A stretch of 39,887 bases of DNA from Sedimentisphaerales bacterium (GTDB lineage Bacteria > Planctomycetota > Phycisphaerae > Sedimentisphaerales > Anaerobacaceae): the NCBI GenBank assembly GCA_028277585.1, contig JANQFY010000003.1, forward strand, positions 1 through 39,887, written 5' to 3'. Position 1 is the first letter of the stretch. Each line of letters begins with the position of its first letter. The notes under the pieces are model-generated. The model was not told the DNA's origin. It saw only the letters and a program-made list of their open reading frames with translations, and searched no databases. Both the position numbers and the translations under genes were made by a program. Shown piece by piece: positions 1 to 7,999 of the stretch.

Positions 1-606
1 GACGTCCCCGTGGACCAGACCGTGCGAACGGGCGTGCTCGAGGGCGTGGGTCACCTGAATGATGACCTCGATCGCGACCTTCTCACCGAAAGCGCCTTCA
101 GCAATATCGTCGGCGATTGTCTTGCCTTCGACATACTCCATGACAAAGTAGTGGTACCCCCCCGCCTCGCCGACGTCGATGGCCTGGACGATATTCGGGT
201 GGTTCAGCTTCCCGGCGGCCTGCCCTTCCTTATAGAAGCGCTGTACGTACTCGGGATTCTCGCTGAAACGCTTGGGAAGGACCTTGATGGCGACGGTGCG
301 GTTGAGGCTAAGCTGCTTGGCCTTGTAGACGAACGCCATGGCGCCGGCGCCGATCTTGCCCAGGATCTTGTAGCCGGGGATTTGATGAACCGCCGCCTTG
401 TTGTCCCGTATGCTCCGCTTGAGCCGTGTGGCCTGGGTGGCGGTGATATAGCCCAGTTCGATCAGCAGTTCCTGCAACATGACAGGATTGATCTTGCGGC
501 GTTCCTGCAGTTCCTTGAGGGAATTGCGAAGCTCTTTGTCCGTGCAAAGCCCCTGGTCGACCGCCAGTTTGCCAAATACCGTGTCGTAACTGGTTTCACT
601 CGTCAT
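1..606 (-). CDS. Hanks-type Ser/Thr protein kinase, N-terminal 202 residues (cut by window edge)
   Basis: Translating the minus strand from the ATG at 606 gives an open frame to base 1. Residues about 8-70 form a helical pre-domain with two LG/FG..L...G..T type motifs (FGKLAVDQGLCTD and LLIELGYITATQA), which recall MshEN/GspE N-terminal motifs. The kinase fold follows: a glycine loop GKIGAGAMAFVYKAK whose third Gly is replaced by Ala, the VAIK lysine, a Glu in helix C (YKEGQAAGKLNHPNIV), a hinge FVMEYVEGKT, and the start of the catalytic loop, HGDV, where the window ends. HGD in place of HRD marks a non-RD kinase. By family it phosphorylates Ser/Thr on proteins; its targets are unknown. AGGGGA, about 8 nt upstream of the ATG, is the ribosome binding site and lies inside a hairpin. 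Confidence 0.9.
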   Translation of the reverse strand, partial: MTSETSYDTVFGKLAVDQGLCTDKELRNSLKELQERRKINPVMLQELLIELGYITATQATRLKRSIRDNKAAVHQIPGYKILGKIGAGAMAFVYKAKQLSLNRTVAIKVLPKRFSENPEYVQRFYKEGQAAGKLNHPNIVQAIDVGEAGGYHYFVMEYVEGKTIADDIAEGAFGEKVAIEVIIQVTHALEHARSHGLVHGDV

Positions 607-613
607 GTAAAAA

Positions 614-633
614 TCCCCTGGCTATCCCAGGGG
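614..633 (-). promoter_or_regulatory. Hairpin covering the kinase ribosome binding site, followed by a T run
   Basis: On the minus strand CCCCTGG (633-627), a 5-nt loop and CCAGGGG (621-615) make a perfect 7-bp stem. The second arm contains the AGGGG Shine-Dalgarno sequence of the kinase gene. Directly after it comes ATTTTTAC and then the ATG. It could mask the ribosome site, or act as an attenuator because a GC stem plus T run resembles an intrinsic terminator. Function is inferred. Confidence 0.55.
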
Positions 634-706
634 CCGCGTCCTTACGCCTAGAAGCCAAAACAGTCGGCTCCGGTGGTCACATCCGATAACACCACCGTTG
701 GCGATC

Positions 707-734
707 ATTATCGATTTATGCGCGCCGTTGTCAA
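707..734 (-). promoter_or_regulatory. Sigma-70-type promoter for the kinase gene
   Basis: The minus strand reads TTGACA (734-729), a 16-nt spacer, then GATAAT (712-707). This matches 11 of 12 consensus bases. Predicted transcription starts near 700, giving a leader of about 95 nt that contains the hairpin at 614-633. Confidence 0.75.
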
Positions 735-863
735 AAAAAAACTGCGCATTCTCCTGTGGAGACAGGCCCTTGGGAAACTGGATCGGCTGTTTTGAAAGAG
801 CGGTTTAGCAATTTCTCGGCAAGGCCCGGAAATATGTCCCTTTTTCGCCTTTTCGTTTTAGGG

Positions 864-891
864 TTGACCTGCCCGTCAAGACCGGTAAACT
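864..891 (+). promoter_or_regulatory. Candidate sigma-70-type promoter for the etfB-etfA cluster
   Basis: TTGACC at 864-869 and TAAACT at 886-891 are separated by 16 nt. The predicted start near 898 gives a leader of about 50 nt before etfB. The rest of the 607-946 gap holds only the divergent kinase promoter and hairpin; no gene is seen there. Confidence 0.5.
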
Positions 892-946
892 AAGGCGTTT
901 ACAAGAACAAAATGTCAGGCAAGGAAGGACTGATAGGAGATTTTAC

Positions 947-1858
947 GTGGCATACCACTGTGTTGTACTGGCCAAGCAGGTGCCGGACACCCAGAGAATC
1001 ACCGGCCAGGTCATGAACGACGATGGCACGGTCAACCGTTCGGCGCTGCCGGCCATCTTCAATCCTGAAGATCTGAACGCCCTGGAGTTGGCCCTTCAGA
1101 TCAAGGACCGTTTCGGCGGTCGCGTAACCGTGGTCACGATGGGCCTGCCCGGAGCAACGCGGATTCTCCGCGACTCGCTCTACCGCGGCGCTGACGACGC
1201 AATTTTGGTCACCGACAGGCGTTGCGCCGCCAGCGATACGCTGGCGACCAGCTACATACTCAGTCGCGCGGTCAAGAAACTGGAAGCCGACATCGTGCTG
1301 TGTGGCCGTCAGGCCATTGACGGCGACACGGCCCAGGTTGGCCCGCAACTGGCGGAGAAGCTGGATCTGACGCAGATTACGTACGTCGAGGCGCTGGAAG
1401 AACTGGAAGACCGCCAAATCACCGTCCGCCGCAATATCGGCAATGGATGGCAACAGGTCAAGACCAGCTTGCCCGTTCTGCTGACCGTCACGGGCGAAGC
1501 GAACGCTCCGCGCGTCGCTGCCGCCAAGCAGTTGATGAAGCAGAAGAAAGCGCGCACGCGTCTTGAGGTCGCCCAAGAGATCCAGGAGATCAATCCCGAC
1601 GCCGTCGAGGCCGAACGGGAGGAACTGACCGCTTCGCGGTGCGCGACCCTGGAATCGCAGGACCTGCTGATCAAGCATTGGGACCTGGACGATCTCGAAG
1701 CGGACCTGACCTGGTGCGGACGCAACGGTTCGCCCACCAAGGTGCATCGGATTCAAAGCGTGGTCCTCGCGGCCAAAGAGAGCAAGGACGTCGAGCCGAC
1801 CGAAGAAGGCATCACCGACATGATCCACGAACTGATCCAGGACAAGATCATCGCCTAG
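947..1858 (+). CDS. etfB: Electron transfer flavoprotein, beta subunit (FixA/EtfB family)
   Basis: This is the AMP-binding small subunit of the ETF heterodimer, which carries electrons from acyl-CoA dehydrogenases to the respiratory chain or, in bifurcating types, between low- and high-potential acceptors. The 303 residues start VVLAKQVPDT and include the family signature CGRQAIDGDTAQVGPQLAE near residues 124-142. It is about 40-50 residues longer than typical EtfB, mainly at the C-terminus. The start is GTG at 947, chosen because AGGAG at 935-939 sits 7 nt upstream. etfA follows 79 bp downstream and an acyl-CoA dehydrogenase comes next, so all three probably work together. Confidence 0.93.
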   Translation: MAYHCVVLAKQVPDTQRITGQVMNDDGTVNRSALPAIFNPEDLNALELALQIKDRFGGRVTVVTMGLPGATRILRDSLYRGADDAILVTDRRCAASDTLATSYILSRAVKKLEADIVLCGRQAIDGDTAQVGPQLAEKLDLTQITYVEALEELEDRQITVRRNIGNGWQQVKTSLPVLLTVTGEANAPRVAAAKQLMKQKKARTRLEVAQEIQEINPDAVEAEREELTASRCATLESQDLLIKHWDLDDLEADLTWCGRNGSPTKVHRIQSVVLAAKESKDVEPTEEGITDMIHELIQDKIIA

Positions 1859-1937
1859 CCGCTTCCGCGCCTTGGGCGCAGCGCTTGGCATTGCATTTCC
1901 TGGAATCACAAGGTTCATCTGCAAATTCAGGTTTTCC

Positions 1938-2975
1938 ATGATTGATGTAAACAGAGAAGGTGAAGTTTGGGTGTTCGCCGAGCAGCACGGCGGCGTGCTG
2001 GAAGAGACACCTGTTGAATTGATGAGTAAGGCCCGTCACCTGGCGGATACGCTGAAGGTGAAGCTGGCCGTGGTATTGCTGGGCGACGGCGTCAAGGAAC
2101 TCTGTACGCCGCTGATCCAGTATGGAGCCGACAAGGTTTATCTGGTCGAGCATCCGCTGCTGGGCGCCTTTCAGACCAACAGCTACGCCAAGGTCATCCT
2201 CGACCTGATCGAGAAGCACAAGCCGCAGATCGTCCTGTGCGGCGCCACCGTCGCCGGACGCGATCTGGCGCCGCGCGTCGCCAGCGCCGCCAAAGCGGGC
2301 CTGACCGCCGACTGTACGGATCTGCAGATCGGCAACCACAAGATCGGCAAGAGCGGCGAGACCCACGAGAACCTCCTGTTTCAGATCCGCCCGGCTTTCG
2401 GCGGCAATATCATCGCCACGATTATCAACTACGATCGTTGGCCCCAGATGGCGACCGTTCGCGAGGGCGTGATGCCCATGCCCGAGCCCGACGTCAATCA
2501 TCACGGCGTTATCGTCACCGAGACCGTCAAGCTGGCCCAGGACGATCTGCCGATCGAAATTCTTCAAGAACACAAACGCGCCAAGAAGGTCGATCTCAAG
2601 GCCGCTCGCCTGATCGTCGCCGGCGGTGCCGGAGTGGGCAGCAAAGAGAATTTCAAGCTGATCTGGGACTTGGCGAACTGCCTGGGCGCCGCCCCGGCCG
2701 CGACCCGGCCGGCGGTCGATCTGGGCTTCATCGACCACGACCATCAGGTGGGCCAGACGGGAACGACGGTGCGTCCCAGCCTGTATATCGCGGTGGGCAT
2801 CAGCGGCGCGATTCAGCACCAGGCGGGTATGGCGCAGAGCCAGAAGATTGTCGCGATCAACAGTGATCCAGACGCGCCGATCTTCGGCATCGCCCACTAC
2901 AAGATCGTCGGCGATCTCAACGAGGTCGTCCCGAGTATGATCAGAGCCATCAAAGAAAAAGGCATAAAGGACTGA
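1938..2975 (+). CDS. etfA: Electron transfer flavoprotein, alpha subunit (FixB/EtfA family)
   Basis: This is the FAD-binding large ETF subunit, partner of the upstream beta subunit. From the ATG at 1938 it has 345 residues. The N-terminal domain begins VWVFAEQHGG. The C-terminal FAD domain carries LIVAGGAGVGSKENF, VGQTGTTVRPSLYIAVGISG and IQHQAGM, with INSDPDAPIF following; these are the usual EtfA FAD-binding stretches. An in-frame start at 1872 is possible, but the added residues do not look like EtfA, and MIDVNREGEVWVFAE is the expected N-terminus. The Shine-Dalgarno is weak, so translation may be coupled to etfB. There is no N-terminal ferredoxin domain as in some clostridial EtfA proteins. 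Confidence 0.93.
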   Translation: MIDVNREGEVWVFAEQHGGVLEETPVELMSKARHLADTLKVKLAVVLLGDGVKELCTPLIQYGADKVYLVEHPLLGAFQTNSYAKVILDLIEKHKPQIVLCGATVAGRDLAPRVASAAKAGLTADCTDLQIGNHKIGKSGETHENLLFQIRPAFGGNIIATIINYDRWPQMATVREGVMPMPEPDVNHHGVIVTETVKLAQDDLPIEILQEHKRAKKVDLKAARLIVAGGAGVGSKENFKLIWDLANCLGAAPAATRPAVDLGFIDHDHQVGQTGTTVRPSLYIAVGISGAIQHQAGMAQSQKIVAINSDPDAPIFGIAHYKIVGDLNEVVPSMIRAIKEKGIKD

Positions 2976-3076
2976 CCAACAGCCAACCGCCTCCGTCGCC
3001 GGCTCAAAACGACCGACGACGAGGGGGGCGTCTGTTGAGCGGGTAATGTTACGGAACTCATGATTGCGGGATAGAC

Positions 3077-4882
3077 ATGGGGAATTTCTACAAAGACAAC
3101 GACGATATTCGGTTCCTCTTTCGACACATCGATCAAGGACAACTCGCTTCGATGATCGAAGAGGGTTTCCGCTTCGCCGAGGAATTCGATTATGCACCGG
3201 CCAACGCGGAAGAAGCTGTCCAGAACTATGACCTGGTGTTGGACGCCCTCGGAGAACTGAGCGCCGACTTCATCGCTCCTCGGGCCGAGGATGTGGACCG
3301 GGAAGGCAACACACTTAACGAGGATGGCTCTGTGACACGGGCCAAGGGCATGACCGAGGCTCTGGAGAAACTCGCCCAGGCCGAGGTCATGGGCTTCACC
3401 CTGCCCCACCGCTTTGGCGGCCTGAACTTCCCCAATCTGATGTACTCGATGGCCACGGAGATGATCTCGCGGGCGGACGCCTCGCTGATGAACGTGTTCG
3501 GCCTGCAGGGCATCGCCGAGACGATCGACGCCTTTGCCTCCGAGGAGATCAAGCAAGAGTACCTGCCCCCGTTCGCCGCGGGCAAGGTCACCGGCGCGAT
3601 GGTCCTGACCGAACCGGATGCCGGCTCGGACCTGCAGGTGATCAAGCTCAAGGCCTTCCAGGACGACAAGGGCAACTGGTTCCTCAACGGCGTCAAGCGA
3701 TTCATCACCAACGGATGCGGCGACGTTCTGCTGGTGCTTTCCCGGAGTGAACCGGACCGCGCCGGTGGGCTGGGTCTGAGCCTGTTCGTCTGTGAACCGG
3801 GCCCGACCGTGCATATTCGCCGCCTGGAGGACAAGCTCGGTATCCACGGCTCCCCTACGTGCGAAATCTTCTTCGACAACACGCCCTGCAAGCTGATCGG
3901 CGAGCGTAAGCGCGGTCTTGCGCCCTATGTCGCGACGCTGATGAACGGGGCCCGTATCGGGATCGCCGCCCAGTCGATGGGCATCGCCGAAGCAGCCTAT
4001 CGCATCGCACGGGATTACGCCGCCAGCCGTGAGCAGTTCGGTGTCGCCATCGAGAAGCTGCCGGCCGTGCGCGATATGCTGATCGACATGAAGATCGCCC
4101 TCGAAGCCGGGCGAGCCCTGCTCTACGACACCTCGCGCGTCGTGGACCTCGCTGTCGGATACAACCGACAGGTCGAAAGCAATCCACCCGAGGACAAGGC
4201 TGAACTCAAGGCCCTGAAGAACAAGGCCCGCGCCTACAAGCGCTACGCCGGCCTGCTGACGCCCATGAGCAAGTACTTCTGCTCCGAGATGTGCAATGCC
4301 GTCGCTTACGACGCGATTCAGGTGCTCGGCGGCAGTGGGTATATGCGGGACTATGCCAGCGAACGGCACGCCCGGGACGCCCGCATCACCACCATTTATG
4401 AGGGCACCAGCCAGCTTCAGGTCGTCGCGGCTGTCCGAGGCGTCTGCAGTGGGACCGCCGAGAAGTATCTCGCCGATCTGGTCGCCCTTCAGTACGCCCC
4501 GGAGGTCAAGGACCTGCTGGAAACGCTCGCAGAGGGCCGGGAACTGCTCCGCGGCGCGATCGAGTTCACCAAGGAACGGGGCAATGACTACATGGATCTC
4601 TACGGTCGAGCGCTGACCGATATCGCGATGGATCTGATCATGGGTTATCTGCTCTGCGGTCAGGCGAGCAGCAAGGTTCAGATGGACGTGGCGGTAGCGC
4701 CCGGCGCCAACAAAGACAATGGCGAGACCATCCCCATGACGCAGCGGAAGGCCATGATCGCCCGGCGGTTTGTCGAGAAGAACGCCCCGAAGATCAAGGC
4801 CCTGACCGATCTGATCCGCCAGGGGGACAAGTCGACCTTCAGCGATTACGATGCGTTGGTCGGACCGGTGCAGGAAGCTTAG
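3077..4882 (+). CDS. Acyl-CoA dehydrogenase, long (~600-residue) family
   Basis: This FAD enzyme makes the alpha-beta double bond in an acyl-CoA thioester and passes electrons to ETF. The 601 residues contain the standard N-terminal, middle and C-terminal acyl-CoA dehydrogenase domains plus a C-terminal extension, as in the FadE/DmdC-like long subgroup. Visible motifs are VLTEPDAGSDLQ (residues 176-187), GVKRFITNG, REQFGVAIEKLPAVRDML, QVLGGSGYMRDY and TTIYEGTSQLQ, whose Glu442 aligns with the medium-chain enzyme catalytic base. It lies 101 bp after etfA on the same strand, which strongly suggests that this ETF is its electron acceptor. The acyl substrate cannot be read from sequence; no thiolase, hydratase or CoA ligase is in the window. 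Confidence 0.92.
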   Translation: MGNFYKDNDDIRFLFRHIDQGQLASMIEEGFRFAEEFDYAPANAEEAVQNYDLVLDALGELSADFIAPRAEDVDREGNTLNEDGSVTRAKGMTEALEKLAQAEVMGFTLPHRFGGLNFPNLMYSMATEMISRADASLMNVFGLQGIAETIDAFASEEIKQEYLPPFAAGKVTGAMVLTEPDAGSDLQVIKLKAFQDDKGNWFLNGVKRFITNGCGDVLLVLSRSEPDRAGGLGLSLFVCEPGPTVHIRRLEDKLGIHGSPTCEIFFDNTPCKLIGERKRGLAPYVATLMNGARIGIAAQSMGIAEAAYRIARDYAASREQFGVAIEKLPAVRDMLIDMKIALEAGRALLYDTSRVVDLAVGYNRQVESNPPEDKAELKALKNKARAYKRYAGLLTPMSKYFCSEMCNAVAYDAIQVLGGSGYMRDYASERHARDARITTIYEGTSQLQVVAAVRGVCSGTAEKYLADLVALQYAPEVKDLLETLAEGRELLRGAIEFTKERGNDYMDLYGRALTDIAMDLIMGYLLCGQASSKVQMDVAVAPGANKDNGETIPMTQRKAMIARRFVEKNAPKIKALTDLIRQGDKSTFSDYDALVGPVQEA

Positions 4883-4898
4883 GGAGAGCGTTGTCGTC

Positions 4899-5579
4899 AT
4901 GCTGGAAGCCGTGATATTCGACTTCGACGGAGTCATTACTGACTCGGAGATCTTGCACTTTCGCGCCTTCAACGTCGTGCTGGCCCCTCATGGGCTTGAG
5001 CTGACCAAGAAGGAGTACTACACCAATTACCTGGGCTTGAGTGACGTGGATTGCCTCAGAGCGCTTGTAGACGAAGGCCGTCTCGGGATCGCGAGAGACC
5101 ACATCCAGGACCTCATCGCCAAGAAGACCCGCATCTATGAGAAGCTCGCCCAGACCGACGGGCAGTTGATCGAAGGCGTCAGTGAGTTTCTCGACATGCT
5201 GCGAACAGCTCAGATCCCAATCGCCATCTGCTCCGGCTCATTGCGTGCAGAGATCGAGCTGATCCTCCGTGACGCCGGGCTGCGTGAGTTGTTCGACGTC
5301 ATCGTCTCGGCCGAGGATGTCTCACGCGGCAAGCCCGATCCGGAAGGCTTTCTCCTGGCGCTGAAGCAACTCAACGAATCGACCGTAGCGCCGATCGCGC
5401 CGGGTCAGTGCATCGTGATTGAGGATTCGCACTGGGGACTCGAGGCCGCTCACGGCGCCCAGATGCGTACGATCGCAGTGACCAACACCTATGACGCCGG
5501 ACAGCTTTCGGCCGCGCATCTCGTCACCGAACGCCTCAGCGACCTGACGATGGACGATTTGAGCAAACTCTGCTCCTGA
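4899..5579 (+). CDS. HAD-superfamily hydrolase, beta-phosphoglucomutase/phosphatase-like
   Basis: This is a probable small-molecule phosphatase or sugar-phosphate mutase of HAD subfamily I. It has 226 residues from the ATG at 4899, with AGGGAGAG at 4881-4888 as ribosome site. Motif I is FDFDGVITDS, with Asp8 as nucleophile and Asp10 as acid/base. A cap domain follows. Motif II is the Ser in CSGS, motif III the Lys in GKPDPEGF, and motif IV IEDSHWGLEAA. It starts only 17 bp after the acyl-CoA dehydrogenase and is likely cotranscribed, although its role in that cluster is unclear. Phosphoglycolate phosphatase or beta-phosphoglucomutase are both possible. It converges on the transporter gene at 5600. 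Confidence 0.87.
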   Translation: MLEAVIFDFDGVITDSEILHFRAFNVVLAPHGLELTKKEYYTNYLGLSDVDCLRALVDEGRLGIARDHIQDLIAKKTRIYEKLAQTDGQLIEGVSEFLDMLRTAQIPIAICSGSLRAEIELILRDAGLRELFDVIVSAEDVSRGKPDPEGFLLALKQLNESTVAPIAPGQCIVIEDSHWGLEAAHGAQMRTIAVTNTYDAGQLSAAHLVTERLSDLTMDDLSKLCS

Positions 5580-5599
5580 ACCGCGCTCGCCCATTCGCC

Positions 5600-7813
5600 T
5601 TACGCGAAGAGATCCGCCTCGCCACTGGAGCGAACCAGAATCGTGGTGGGCATTGGTTCCAGTAGCGTGTTGAGATGACGGTACGTCTCAAGAGATGCAG
5701 CCACGTCCGGCGGCTGCAAACCCAGAAAGACGACGTCCGCTTTCGCCGAGTGACGATGAAAGACCTCCCGGAACGGCTCGGTTGAGACGATGACACAAGC
5801 TTCGGCGCGGATGCGCGCCGCCTCGATGAGCGACTGCACCGCCTCCTGAGAAGACTCCCGCCCCGCTTCGTCACCGATCACGCGTAAGACGCGAACCTGG
5901 CTACGGCGCCACTCCCAATTCTGAACGAGCAGATGGGCCAGTGTGGCCATGAGCGATCCGTTTTGTTCACCACGCCACCAGATATCGACGCGTCTGTGGT
6001 TGCGCTGCATGGAAGGCAATCCCTTCTCCACAACCACCACCACGCTCTTGCCCAGAGCGGCAATGGTCGAGACGTGTCGGAACATCGCCTCGGCGCGTTC
6101 GGCGCTGCGCGGCCAGCCGAACAGAACCGTGTTAGGCTTGAGCGGGCCGATCGAGTGGGTCTGCGCCAGCATGCGGATTCCCTCATCGACATCCTCGGCG
6201 AAGACCACCTCGGGAAAGACCGCCAGTTCATTGCTCTCGAGGAACTTCTCCAGAGCGGATCGAAGCCCCTCGACACGGACGGCAAAGGTCTCCAGATCGC
6301 CGGAGATGACCTGCCCGGCCGTCACTAGACCGCGTCCCCCCTCCATCCAGACGGCGTATCGCATCAGCGTCATGTGCGTCAGCGTGTTGCCGGCCATCAC
6401 GAGGAAGGTGGGGCGCCAGTTTTTGGGATGCGGGGGCATACTGCGGAGCTTCTGCAGAGCCCGCACTGCCAGAGCGTACTGAAAGCCCCGCCGGGCGTCC
6501 CCAAACGCCGACCTAAAGACACGGCGACTGAGGAAGACGTAAATACCGGCGACAGTCAGCACGGCGATCGACGCGGCCATCGCGTCGATGAGCATCATGG
6601 CAACCAGGCAGGTGACAGCTCCCAACAGTGACGTCGTCCAGTGGAAGAAGCGAAAGCGCGGGCGAAATGATGGGTTGGCGCCGAACGATTCGACGAACGC
6701 CGCCAGGTTGATCATCCCGTACGTGCAGAGGAAGAACATACTGACGATCGAAGCAATCAGGTCAAAAGCCGCCATCGATTCCTGACCACTGACCAGCAGG
6801 ATGACCACCAGCGCCAGGCCCAGTGTCAGAGCCAGCCCGGCCCGGGGTTCGTCGGTGCCCTTCGAACCGTGGGCGAACGGGTTCAGGATTCGGAAGATTC
6901 GGTCGCGCGCCAGCGCCTGCAAGACGCGGGGCGCCCCGAGGAGCGACCCGACGGCGCTGGAGATCGTCGCGGCAAACACCCCCCCGCTGACGAGAAAGCC
7001 GGCTCGGAACAGAGCGTTCGTGCGCAGCATCGCGTAGGGGCTCTCGATCAAGTCGCTGCGCGACGTCGATCCGCCGCACAGGATGACTTCCAGCAGATAG
7101 ACGACGAAGCCGACGAGAATCGCGGCCAGTGTCCCCCGAACGAGAGAGCGAGCCGGGTCCTTCAGATCGCCGGACATGTTGACCCCGGCCAGGATGCCGG
7201 TCACGGCGGGGAAATAGATCGCGAAGACCACCCAGAAACCGATCCCCGCATCCGTATAACCTGGGCCTAGATTCGTCTGGAACGTGGCCAGATCGAAACG
7301 CTTCAAGGCGCCGCCCAGGAAGACGAAGATGGCCAATCCCAGGAGCGTCATGACCACATACTGGAAGCGAATCGCAGCGCCGGAACTGATCCAGTTGATC
7401 GCAAAGAGCACGATCGCAGTGCCCAGGGCAATCACCCCAAACCAAGGGGTTAGACTGGGAACGTCCGTCACCAGAGCATTGGCAAAACCCAGGACGTAGA
7501 AGGGAACGGACAGCGCTTGCGCCAGGAACAGGGCCAGGCCGATGGCGCCCCCGAACTGAGGCCCCAACGCCCGGGAGATCAGGAAGTACGCCCCCCCGCC
7601 GGCAACCGGCGTGTTGGTCGCCACGGCGCTCATCGACAGCGCCGTCAACAGACTGATCGCCTGGGCCGCCAGCAGGATCAGGATCGTGTTGAAGATGCCC
7701 GCCTGGCCAATCACGTACCCGGCGCGCAGGAACATGATCACGCCGAGGATCGTCAGGATCGACGGCGTGAATACCCCGGCGAACGTACCGAACTGGTTCT
7801 TCTTCTCGTCCAT
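5600..7813 (-). CDS. SLC12-like cation-chloride cotransporter homologue (APC superfamily)
   Basis: This membrane protein of 737 residues has about 12 predicted transmembrane helices (residues about 10-440) and a long cytoplasmic C-terminus. The N-terminal part (GVFTPSILTILGVIMFLRAG, then AVATNTPVAGGGAYFLISRALGPQFGGAIG) closely resembles eukaryotic NKCC/KCC transporters. The tail keeps the SLC12-type landmarks NTVLFGWPRS and VDIWWRGEQNGSLMATLAHL, so both halves of the cotransporter architecture are present. Coupled Na/K/Cl transport is the family role; amino-acid transport, common for other APC members, cannot be excluded. There is no clear Shine-Dalgarno; the start at 7813 gives the expected N-terminus and lies about 16 nt after a predicted transcription start. 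It ends 20 bp from the HAD gene. Confidence 0.85.
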   Translation of the reverse strand: MDEKKNQFGTFAGVFTPSILTILGVIMFLRAGYVIGQAGIFNTILILLAAQAISLLTALSMSAVATNTPVAGGGAYFLISRALGPQFGGAIGLALFLAQALSVPFYVLGFANALVTDVPSLTPWFGVIALGTAIVLFAINWISSGAAIRFQYVVMTLLGLAIFVFLGGALKRFDLATFQTNLGPGYTDAGIGFWVVFAIYFPAVTGILAGVNMSGDLKDPARSLVRGTLAAILVGFVVYLLEVILCGGSTSRSDLIESPYAMLRTNALFRAGFLVSGGVFAATISSAVGSLLGAPRVLQALARDRIFRILNPFAHGSKGTDEPRAGLALTLGLALVVILLVSGQESMAAFDLIASIVSMFFLCTYGMINLAAFVESFGANPSFRPRFRFFHWTTSLLGAVTCLVAMMLIDAMAASIAVLTVAGIYVFLSRRVFRSAFGDARRGFQYALAVRALQKLRSMPPHPKNWRPTFLVMAGNTLTHMTLMRYAVWMEGGRGLVTAGQVISGDLETFAVRVEGLRSALEKFLESNELAVFPEVVFAEDVDEGIRMLAQTHSIGPLKPNTVLFGWPRSAERAEAMFRHVSTIAALGKSVVVVVEKGLPSMQRNHRRVDIWWRGEQNGSLMATLAHLLVQNWEWRRSQVRVLRVIGDEAGRESSQEAVQSLIEAARIRAEACVIVSTEPFREVFHRHSAKADVVFLGLQPPDVAASLETYRHLNTLLEPMPTTILVRSSGEADLFA

Positions 7814-7835
7814 AGGAAGTACTCTACCACCGCAG

Positions 7836-7864
7836 AGTATAGACGAGATGCATGATCAGGTAAA
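7836..7864 (-). promoter_or_regulatory. Candidate promoter for the SLC12-like transporter
   Basis: The minus strand reads TTTACC (7864-7859), a 17-nt spacer and TATACT (7841-7836). The predicted start near 7829 leaves a leader of only about 16 nt without an obvious ribosome site. Confidence 0.5.
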
Positions 7865-7943
7865 TGCCTGAGTATGGCACTTCAACGAGACCACCAGCCG
7901 CAGTCAGAGCGCTCGGACCAATACAGGGATCGGCTGCAGATGG

Positions 7944-7973
7944 AGAGGCAGTGCCGAGCCAGGGCCTGCCTCT
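7944..7973. repeat. Inverted repeat downstream of the prepilin-like gene
   Basis: AGAGGCAG (7944-7951) and CTGCCTCT (7966-7973) form a perfect 8-bp stem with a 14-nt loop. It lies 27 bp beyond the stop of the minus-strand prepilin-like gene, so it could protect or end that transcript, but no T run follows on the minus strand. Confidence 0.4.
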
Positions 7974-7999
7974 GACTGTTTTCATTGTGTCCGGCGTCG

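Noticed and set aside
10..651. 213-residue plus-strand frame
   Set aside because: It is antisense to a clear kinase reading frame with all conserved motifs.
899..4972. Long minus-strand frames of 346, 449 and 691 residues
   Set aside because: They lie opposite etfB, etfA and the acyl-CoA dehydrogenase. High GC at third positions keeps the antisense frame open; the products resemble no protein.
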